Source: Macrolepiota albuminosa (Eukaryota > Basidiomycota > Agaricomycetes > Agaricales > Agaricaceae). Taken from it: a stretch of 64,000 nucleotides of DNA. The position numbers and the translations under genes are program-made. Positions 48,845-57,560 of the stretch are shown one piece after another (within the stretch, counting starts at the first letter, position 1; every line of letters starts with the position of its first letter). The notes under the pieces were generated by a model. It did no database searches. It saw nothing but the letters and a program-made list of their open reading frames with translations, and was not told the origin of the DNA. The stretch spans positions 62,001 through 126,000 of the forward strand of contig JAMWFC010000036.1 in NCBI GenBank assembly GCA_027475525.1. Direction: 5' to 3'.

Positions 48845-49357
48845 TGTCAGGGGACTCCTCATTTCTTCCTTCTCTCACTCCTTATCTCTTCACTCTCCTT
48901 CCATTCATTCTCTTATTTCTTCTGACATTATTTCATTTCACTGTTTCTATTCTTTCAACACTATCTGTTAGTACTACTCTCAGCCCTTGAGATGCTTTGG
49001 TTCTTTAGCCACCATTCAGACAAGTGTGGGCCCACTCAGCACTGCTTCCAGACCACTTATATAAGCCAGAGTTTGCCAGAGTTTGCCCCTTATTTGTACA
49101 AGTGTTTGTGTAGGCAATTTTCGAGTTTTTAACTTATATAAGCCAGAGTTTGCCAGAGTTTGCCCCTTATTTGTACAAGTGTTTGTGTAGGCAATTTTCG
49201 AGTTTTTAAAGTTTTGTTGTACTGTACAGTTGTTTCCCACGCTTCAGAGGCCCCAGAAGCGTCCAACCTGGCATAGGGAATCCCTAGACTTGTTCTCTTT
49301 GGATTTTCCTCTGCCAGCTGTGTGACTGAGCCACAGCCTCTAGAGGTCGCCCTTACA
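48845..49357 (+). repeat. 3' LTR of gypsy-2, 513 bp
   Basis: TGTCAGGGGACTCC start and TTACA end. It includes an exact 77-bp duplication (49055-49208), so the true length is probably 436 bp. Confidence 0.85.
49055..49208 (+). repeat. exact 77-bp tandem duplication in gypsy-2 LTR
   Basis: 49055-49131 equals 49132-49208. The solo LTR at 26344-26862 does not show this duplication. Confidence 0.9.
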
Positions 49358-49404
49358 GTACCTGTACCAGCTTAAACGGGTGAAGTCTGCCCCCATTTCT
49401 GAGT

Positions 49405-50560
49405 ATGGCTCCTTCTGATGTCCCTACTGCCCCTCGCAAGTCTGCAAGTGCAAGACCGCACCCTCAAGTCGTCATTTTGACTCCTCCCAAGCCACCTGTT
49501 CCTCCTCCTCCAGTCCTTCCTGCCCCTACTGATCATTACAGCCTGTTCCAGCGTGCCATCAAGCACGATGGAAACAAGGCTATAATGTCTGTCTTCAAAT
49601 ACCCCTGGTTTGCTGAAGCAGCCATGGGTCTTTGTACGATGGCCAGTGACCATGCCCAGTACTTAGGCAGCGCTGGCTGGGTCTGTCTTTACTTTTCTCT
49701 TCTTTTTTCCTTTGTCTGAGGCTTCTCACAGCATTTTGCTGACAAGAGCACCTTCTCCCATCTCATTGAACAGAGAGGCCTCTGTAAGACTCTTTCTGGG
49801 ATCCTTCCCTCACTTGACTGCAGTGCAGCTAAAAATTCAGGCAACGTGAAGGTGTTCTTTTCCTTTGTTGACACTCTCCTCACCTTTGCACAGAGTGAAA
49901 AACTTAGGAAGGAGCATGAGGAGGTGAGCTCGACTTTCAGCTCTTCTATTCATGATTCTGATTCTGCTACTATAGGTACTGCATCATGCTCAGGACAAAG
50001 ATGTCAAGATGCTTGGTACACCTGCCCCACACCCTGCAAAACGCTGTGCTAACATAAGTCTTAGCTTGCAAGCTTGACTTAGTTGCCCATCATCTTGACA
50101 CACTAACTTTGTCTCTTCCTCAGGCCAAACCTGAGGGCAAGCCTAAGGCTAAGAAGCTCAAGGTGCAACCCGCATTGGGTGTGTTCTCCCTTTTCTGACC
50201 TCCTCTGCTCTTTTATCATACTTTTGCATAGTTGCTCACGTCCCAGGAAGTGATGCTGCTTTAGCACTGCTAACCGAGGTGGACCAGGTTCTTGACCTTG
50301 TATAATTGTCTACCAATGACAAGGCGGTCCCTCGTGCTGACCTCCAGAAGCGTTGTGACATGGTCAAGCTGGCTGCTCAACAGCAGCTTTACTAACTCAA
50401 CATTGTCTTACAGCTTTTCAAAATGACCTCCACACATTGTGACTGTCTTAATAAGACTCTTGGTCCTTCCAACGTAGATCAGGCTGATGCGTTATTTCAC
50501 GCACTCCAAGTTTTACTGGCTGTGAGTTCCCTTTCTGTCTCAATCGGACTTATCTATTGA
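49405..50560 (+). pseudogene. unidentified decayed spliced gene
   Basis: It begins MAPSDVPTAPRKSASARP and has a Pro-rich segment, then YSLFQRAIKHDGNKAIMSVFKYPWF and CTMASDHAQYLGSAGW. Intron-like GT...AG segments separate further blocks: HFADKSTFSHLIEQRG, then SEKLRKEHEE, then AKPEGKPKAKKLKVQ, then AHVPGSDAALALLTEVDQVLDLV. Several stops follow. No family recognised. It starts 48 bp after the gypsy-2 LTR end, so this LTR may have inserted just upstream of it, or it may be the first gene of another element. Confidence 0.45.
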
Positions 50561-51060
50561 CCTGACCATTTTGAAGTCCGGTAATGACAAGTCTGATGTC
50601 GACATCCAGAAGTCCACACAGGATGGACCCAAAGATGCCATGGACTTATAAACAGCTCTCTTGTTGCAAGCACCAGTTCTGTGTTTGCCCAGTATAAACT
50701 TAAAGTAATCCTCCCCCCCTTCTTCTAATTTGTAGTACCCCAATATATTCTTTTACTCCGAAACAGCAAGATTCTTAAGTTAATTTTATTTTTCAACCAA
50801 ACAAAATTTAGAATCCTTTTCCTGCCAATTTGGTAGTAAATTCCTCCCTCCCCAGGGTTTGAACTCGTAACATCAGCAGTATGCATCTGCATCTGATCAA
50901 AGTTTGCCTCCCCTCCAGTTTTGAGCATGAACATCAACTGCCAAGTCAACGTTTCTTAGTGCTTCCTGGGTTCAAACTTGAGTATTGGCATAGAACTTTT
51001 GTTCCCTAACCGGTTTCAAACTTGCACGATGACGTATCGTGTCAATGCTTGACTCTTTCT
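50561..51060. other. spacer
   Basis: No gene. A B-box-like GAGTTCAAACC (- strand, near 50875) occurs without a credible A box. Confidence 0.4.
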
Positions 51061-51062
51061 TA

Positions 51063-52662
51063 CAGTGGCTCAAAAAACTGTCCCAATGTTTCATACTTTT
51101 TGAAAGATGACATTGGCATGAAGGATGGGAAGTACATAAAATTCTGATTAAATCATGTAAAATACTATGGCATCATAGCTACAGAATAAATTTAGGTTTA
51201 TGTAATCAAGATCAAAAGTGATGGAGCAATAGCCATTTTAAAATATTCACTCATTGGGACAGTTTTTTGAGCATCTCTAATTTTTCAGGTTTATCCCTAT
51301 TTTACTCAGAAATAAAGAGTAAGTTGCATGTGGAAATATAAACAAAGTCATGTGACCATGTTTAGATATATTTGGGAGTAGTTCAAGCTGGTTGAACCAC
51401 ATCTTGACCTTCAACCATGAAACCTATTCCTTCTGCACAACACTCTACTGTTGCTTCTCTTCTTGCTCAAGGATATTCTCTGGTCAGATTGGGGCTCAAA
51501 CTGGTCTAGGGAAGTCTACTACTGGGAGGATTGGTAGAGAGTTGGAGATGGACAAGGAAAACCATCCTAGAGGCTGTCCTGCTAAGCTTACTCCATATGA
51601 TAAACAGGCTATTGTTTGACAAATCTCAACTGGGAGACTTAATACAGCTGTCCAGGCCACTAATTTTATCAACAACATCATTTCCAACCCTGTCTCTTCC
51701 AAGACTGTCTGGAATGTGTTGAAGGAGGAGGGGTATTGGTCTGCTACCAAGAGAAAAGTTCCTATGCTCAAAGCTAAATATTGACAACTACAGCTTAAAT
51801 GGGCTCAGAAGCATCAGAACTGGACTATAGAAGACTGGAAAAGGGTGTTGTGGACAGATGAGACAAAGATTAACAGGATTGGGTCAGATGGGAAGCAGTA
51901 TGTGTGGAAGCTACAAGGAGAAGACATTTTAGACTGAACAACTACACCTACTGTGAAGCATGGAGGAGGGAATAATCTCATGGTATGGGGCTGTATGAGT
52001 TGGAATGGGGTAGAAAAGCTTGTAGAGGTGGTGGGGATCATGAATGCAGAGCAGTACTGTGAAATTTTAGATAATGGAGCAAAGGAGAACTTTGAGAAGT
52101 TGGAGATGGAGGAGGGTGCCCACTACTTTCAACAGGAGAATGACTCCAAACACAACTCCAAGAGGGCTGACAAGTGGTTTGAGGACAACAACTTTAATGT
52201 CCTTTGGTGGCCAGCCCAATCCCCTGATCTCAACCCTATTGAACATCTCTGGGAGTACCTCAAAGAGCAACTTAGGCAATATGAAACACCTCCTTATGGT
52301 GTGCATGAATTATGGGAGAAGGTTGCAAAGGAGTGGGATGAAATACCACCAGAGGTATGCCAAAGACCAATAGAAAGCATGCCTAGAAGGATTCAAGCAG
52401 TTATCAAGGCAAATGGAGGACATACAAAGTACTAGATACTAAAATTAGAGATGCTCAAAAAACTGTCCCAATGAGTGAATATTTTAAAATGGCTATTGCT
52501 CCATCAGTTTTGATCTTGATTATATAAACCTAAATTTATTTTGTAGCTACGATGCCATAGTATTTTACATGATTTAATCAGAATTTTAAGTACTTCCCAT
52601 CCTTCATGCCAATGTCATCTCTCAAAAAGTATGAAACATTGGGATAGTTTTTTGAGCCACTG
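51063..52662 (+). mobile_element. complete Tc1/mariner-like element, 1600 bp (Tc1-B)
   Basis: It is flanked by TA (51061-51062 and 52663-52664). Terminal inverted repeats of 222 bp (51063-51284 and 52441-52662) are about 95% alike. Inside each arm, a 21-bp sequence at the outer edge (51068-51088) reappears inverted at the inner edge (51252-51272), so each arm by itself looks like a small MITE. Confidence 0.92.
51440..52435 (+). pseudogene. Tc1 transposase with three in-frame TGA codons
   Basis: The HTH region (GAQTGLGKSTTGRIGRELE) is preceded by a one-base frame change. DDE catalytic region: WTDETKI (first Asp), QQENDSKHN (second Asp; family form QQDNDPKH), and SPDLNPIEHLWE (Glu, 34 residues on). 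The TGA stops fall before QISTGRL, before QLQLKWAQ and before TTTPTVKHGG. At each, a CGA Arg codon fits the family and a CpG transition explains the change. The C-terminal 160 codons (51953-52435) are open. It cannot make transposase itself. Confidence 0.88.
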
Positions 52663-52664
52663 TA

Positions 52665-53000
52665 GATCACGGACTAGGTTCATACTAGAATGTCAGCATT
52701 TTATGCCCATATGCTAATCCTTATTAAGCTATAACTTTTAGTTTTAACTCACACATTGGCACTTTTTGTGCCTATGTCCCATTGTAAACTTAGTTAGTTT
52801 ATTGACTTAAATCAAGGAACTTTTCCATATTCGAGTGGTAGCTAGCCTGACTAGACTAGTACCTTTCCTGAGTGACCCTTTCTACTGCCCACACCTTTTC
52901 TTCTTATACTGTGAAGTCTGGACTAGGCCTGAACTATTGTTATTTCTTTAGAAATATAGTTCATCTTCCTGGATTTTAAGCAGTTGGAAACAGACCCAAC
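52665..53000. other. spacer
   Basis: No gene recognised between the Tc1 element and the gypsy-3 fragment. Confidence 0.4.
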
Positions 53001-54826
53001 TCCTGGTCAGTAGGCTCATGGAGCCTTACTGTGCCAAATGAGATGTCCTTGGTGATTAACTCTGTAGGTTTTTGTAGTTCTTCCCTTAGCTCTTTTAGCT
53101 TAGCAGGTGTAATGTCCACCCACTTCTCTATGCCCTGAGGCAAGATTAGCTTTTTGCAAGCCTTGTAAGGTACTACTCAAAAAGCAGCCACTCGTGCTTG
53201 CCAAACTGACCCATCTAGTTCTGCCATGATGTAATTACTACCCTGAGTCTTGGCAATTACTACCATAGGCCCATGAAATTGTGGCATTATCTTAGCACTG
53301 AATGAACTTTCTGTAGTCATGTTTTTGACTAGTACCAAGTCCAATGGTTTAAAATTGAAGTCTTTGATTGAGCTTTTATGCTCTTCTGCAAACTTCAATG
53401 CCTATTGGAGCTTAGCCTTCCCAACTTGCTCCCTCATTTCCTCCACATGTTGATGGTGCTTGGCTAGAGCTCTAGCATGATATCCCACCAACTCCTCACC
53501 TTCTTTCTGGTAATTCTACCAGCCAAGTTGCCTCTGCTAGATCCAAGGGTAGAGTAGGATGGGCACCAGTGACCATGAAGTATGGTGAGCATCCAATCTC
53601 TGCCTAATGGTGATGCAGTCACTCCACATTACATGGTAGAAGAACTAGAACCACTTAGTGCAATCCTCACAGGCTTTGAACAAAGCTTGCCTGACATCCC
53701 AATGAGGCCTCTCAATTCTACCATTGGCTGGTGAGTTGTAGGGAGAGATAGTAACACCTTTAATCCTATACTTCTTTTCTAACCAGGCAGTGACCTGCTT
53801 GAACTGTCCAGCATTATCTGTGATAATTTCTGCAATGCAGCCCTAGCGGCAAATCACATCCTCAAATAACCATTGACCAATGGTCTTATGGTTCTCCTTT
53901 CTCAGAGGTCTACCTTCCATCCAAGAAGACAAGGCACACCTGCCATGTACTATGTACTTACAGCCATTGGAGGCTGGTGTCATGTGCATGGTATCAATGT
54001 GAATTGTTTGAAAGATGGAAGGAGTATAAGTTACAGTTGGTTCTCTGTTGACTACTGTCTTTTGTCTGATTTGACAATTGTGACAAGTCCCAACATACCA
54101 CTGTACATCTCCTTCAATGCCAGGCCACCAGAAGTGCTCCTGTATAAGCATCCTGGTGGCATAGGCTCCTCTATGTCCTAAGGCATCATGGGCTGATTTA
54201 AGCATGAACATTTGTCTATCAATTTGGACTACTAGCTTATGTTTTTCCTCATGACAGCACTTATACAATCTCCCCTTCTTGTCAAAGAAGAATTGCCTAG
54301 CAAACTTCTTAAACTTCTCTAGATCCTAGCCTTGTAGATTCTTGGGTTCTGTACCTGGGTCTTGCAACCAACTCTGAACAGTGGGTAGCAGATTATCCTA
54401 GTCTTCACCCTCACTACCTTTCCTGTGTTCTAGGTAGGTTTGTGCATCCTCTACTCTGACTTCTTGGTCTTCCACTGGTAACAGAGGCATGGTCATAGCT
54501 AATACTGCCACTGAATTCATGCTTGCTCCTGGTGTTTGACTCAAGACTCCATCCCTAAGCTCCTGTTCTTGGGACCTGGCTTTACTAAGTTCTTGCTCAA
54601 AGTCTGATACTTCTTTAGCTACCATGTTTAGATAACCACCTCTAGTATCAATTTTATCTGCAAACTCTTCAAGTTCCAAAGGTTCCCAGTCTTTCCAACC
54701 TGGTACATTATTGATCTTGTCTGGATACTCATAGTTCATAGATTTAGGTTCATCCATTAACTCAGGATCAACTGGTGGGTACTCCTCATCTTCTGGCTGC
54801 TTAGGCCACCATGACGAACCATCCTA
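53000..54826 (-). pseudogene. gypsy-3: Ty3/gypsy integrase fragment
   Basis: On the - strand, in order from 54757 downward: an acidic linker (MDEPKSMNYEYPDK), then the integrase zinc finger (HDALGHRGAY ... CHNCQIRQ) near 54100-54190. The core follows with HIDTMHM (about 54000), ITDNAGQF (about 53810) and NGRIERPHWD (about 53730), then the C-terminal region (FKPLDLVLVKN ... FHGPMVVI) at 53177-53398. Gag, protease and RT are absent. Stops are present. It is CpG-poor up to a sharp boundary at about 54826. Confidence 0.8.
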
Positions 54827-54846
54827 TTGGAGGGAATCGCGGTACA

Positions 54847-55096
54847 TGTCAAGATCATGTGACTCACGTGGTGAGTGTGCCGCAAGAGGGAGAGAAAAAA
54901 GGGGGAAAAACTATACAGTTGGTTACCTATGGATCGGAACTGGACGGACTAATACCTCAGTCATTTATTCACCGACTGAGGTATGTCGCAAAATATCCCT
55001 TACGATACCTTAGCTAACGTACTACTAGTCTGATCTAAAACAGGTATATAGATTCAATACAGTCGTTTATTCACCGACTGAGTCTGATCTAAAACA
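54847..55096 (+). repeat. 5' LTR of copia-2, about 250 bp
   Basis: Starts TGTCAAGATC and ends ACA just before the primer site. A 10-bp-stem hairpin (TACCTCAGTC, 54953-54962, with 54974-54983) parallels those in copia-1. No partner LTR is in the window, so the left edge is inferred. Confidence 0.65.
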
Positions 55097-55106
55097 GGTT
55101 ATGGGC
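55097..55106 (+). promoter_or_regulatory. primer binding site, half-tRNA-iMet type
   Basis: GGTTATGGGC, continuing CCCG, directly follows the LTR. The first ten bases equal those of copia-1 and are complementary to the initiator Met tRNA anticodon segment. Confidence 0.78.
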
Positions 55107-55195
55107 CCCGTTGCCACTCAGTAATAAAACAAACGACTCACGGAATATTCCTCACTTCCTACCGGTAAAGCACCAAAACACTGAAACAAAACGAA

Positions 55196-57560
55196 ATGTC
55201 GAACCCAGCCTTATTCCTGCTACCTACGGAGGAAAAATTCGATGGATCGAATTGGACGACATTTAAGACAACGATCACTGAGGCGGCACGCGGACGCGGC
55301 CTCCTAGAATACTTGGAAGGAAAAATCAGGGATCCATTGCTGAAGAAGGAAGGTAGTTCAGCACGGACTCCCATTCCAACTGTCCCGACCACATGGTGGG
55401 GAGCGGCAGACCCTACGCCTGACGAATGGAAGCAGCGAGATGCCTATGCTAGGAGCATGATAGTCCTAAATGTGATCAATCCAATTGGTGCCGGCGTGAA
55501 ACTAGACGGCAGCGCCGCTGACGCCTGGACCTCGCTTACGACCCTGAATGATGCCAAATCAGACCTCGGGCTCATCCAAGCCGAGGAGGAACTCAATTCA
55601 ATCAAGTATAGAGACGGTTCGAATATTGAGGCTCACTTCAGAGCACTCCGTACGGCATGGTCCAAGGCCAACGATCAGGGGGCAGCAATCGACGATAAGC
55701 GTTTTAGGGCGTACGTGATCAAGTCCATGCCCAGCGTGTGGGCACCAGTGACGGGAGCTCTGTTCGAGGTGAAGACTTCAGCCGACGTCATCGCCAGACT
55801 CACCACACATGCCCTGCTTCTCCATGGTCCTGCAGTCGTAGCTCCAGTGAACTCCGTGCACGCACTGGTGACGCAGACGAACGATAATCAAAGTGATAAG
55901 CCGAAATGCGATAACTGCAACCGGAGTGGACATACCAAAGAAAAGTGCTTCCGCAAGGGTGGAGGCATGGAAGGCCAGTACCCCAAATGGTGGCGCAAGA
56001 ACAAAAGCGCGCCGAATTCTACCTCTGCGACGCCAACGACCACGCAGATCCCTACAGCGAACTCCGCGGACACAGCGCCAATCGACGACATCACGACCCT
56101 GAGATGTCTTGCGCTCGTGACACTTGCAAACACACCAAACGGGGAAAAGGTCGTCACTTACGCTGACTCCGCTGCTAGCCGCCACTTCTTCACGGACCGT
56201 GCAGACTTCATCTCGTACAGCCAACTGGACCCAGCAGACACGGCTGGTGTGACAGCCGAGGGGCGGAAGTTCCGCATCTTGGGAACAGGCCGAGTTCGTA
56301 AGTGGAGTGTGTGTGACGGTGAAATGATCAAGATAACGTTCGATAATGCCCTGCATGTGCCCGATCTGGCCCACAATTTGATCTCCCTTGGCTCCCTCGT
56401 CAAAAAGGGAGTCAAAGTCGGCCTGGAAAACGGGGGAGCAGTACTGACAGCCCCCGACGGGAAACCCTTCATGAGATGCAAAATGGAGGGAACTATGTTT
56501 GTGGTGAACTTTGCACAACCGCATGCAGCGCTGTCAGCACGCTCACTGACACGACCCACCGACTTTGAGACGTGGCACCAACGACTCGCCCATGTAGGGG
56601 AGAGCACATTACGGGACATGATGCGGAAAGACATGGTTATGGGGCTCACAGTTATGAACTTGACCGTCAACGGCCGCTGTGAAGACTGCATTCTGGGCAA
56701 GCAGGTGCGTCGCCCCTTTGACCAGCACGTGGAACCAGAAGCCGCACCTTACGAGAGGGTCGCACTCGATATATGGGGACCCTCCCGCGTCCAGACGACG
56801 GGAGGTAAGTCACTGATGCTCGTGGTGACCGATCAGGGCGGCGCGGAATGCGCCATCTGGTTCCTGGCGAACAAAGCAGCTGAAACGACCATGACGTGCT
56901 TCGAGGCCTTTGATGTCCGTGCTGAGAACCAGTCTGGTTCCTGGCGAACAAAGCAGCTGAAACGACCATGACGTGCTTCGAGGCCTTTGATGTCCGTGCT
57001 GAGAACCAGTGGGGGTGGCGAGTAAAGTCGATTAGAACTGACAGCGGGACGGAATTTAATAACGAGGTGTGGGATCGATATTGTGCTAAGCGAGGGATAG
57101 TCCACACCACCACCGCACCGCACTCGTCAGCCGCAAATGGCGTCGCAGAGCGGCAAAATCGCACCATCCTCGATTTGGCCCGTAGCATGTTGAGTGACTC
57201 CCGCTTGCCAGCCCATTATTGGGGCAAAGCAGCCGCAACAGCAGCGTACGTCCTGGACTTAGTCCCGAGCTCACGACACCCTGGTAAAACTCCGCATGAG
57301 ATCCGAACTGGTTCGCGACCTGACGTATCATACTTACACCCATTTGGTTGCACGGCGTATGCCAAGGTCTTGAGGGAAGACGGCGTCAGCAAACTTGACA
57401 TGCGATCCGTCAAGGCGGTCCCCGTGGGCTATTTTGGGCGAGGCGATTACAAGCTCCTTGACCGAGGAACTGGTAGGATGTTCCGATCACGCGACGTGAT
57501 CTTCGAGGAAGGACTAGCACATCGTACACTGCCAGACGCCCGAGTCGGAGAACCCCCCAG
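55196..57560 (+). CDS. copia-2 gag-protease-integrase, split by a 77-bp duplication
   Basis: It starts MSNPALFLLP. A UBN2-type gag follows, then a CCHC knuckle (CDNCNRSGHTKEKC, about residue 238), protease with a DSA motif (YADSAASRHFF), and GAG-pre-integrase (WHQRLAHVG ... CEDCILGKQ). The integrase core has DIWGPS, RTDSGTEF and NGVAERQNRT as the DDE residues. The frame changes at 56856-57009. One 77-bp copy removed gives one continuous frame. After FRSRDVIFEEG the sequence ends at the LINE junction, so RT and RNase H are missing. Confidence 0.85.
56856..57009 (+). repeat. exact 77-bp tandem duplication in copia-2 integrase
   Basis: 56856-56932 equals 56933-57009. It falls in the integrase core between the first and second catalytic Asp and causes the only frame break in this element. 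Confidence 0.92.

Larger units (their letters stand above)
44340..49357 (+). mobile_element. gypsy-2: 5'-truncated Ty3/gypsy chromovirus
   Basis: Carries the end of gag, all pol domains, a chromodomain and a 3' LTR. No 5' LTR and little gag precede it. A solo LTR of the same family lies at 26344-26862. CpG decay is present but milder than in gypsy-1. Confidence 0.85.
54847..57560 (+). mobile_element. copia-2: Ty1/copia element, 3'-truncated
   Basis: It has a 5' LTR, a half-tRNA primer binding site, and gag-protease-integrase. It stops before the reverse transcriptase where it meets the LINE at about 57560. CpG-rich and otherwise undamaged, so it looks young. Confidence 0.85.

Noticed and set aside
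50855..50900. Second tRNA-like sequence with a B-box-like GAGTTCAAACC
   Set aside because: No A box at a suitable distance and no arms that fold.
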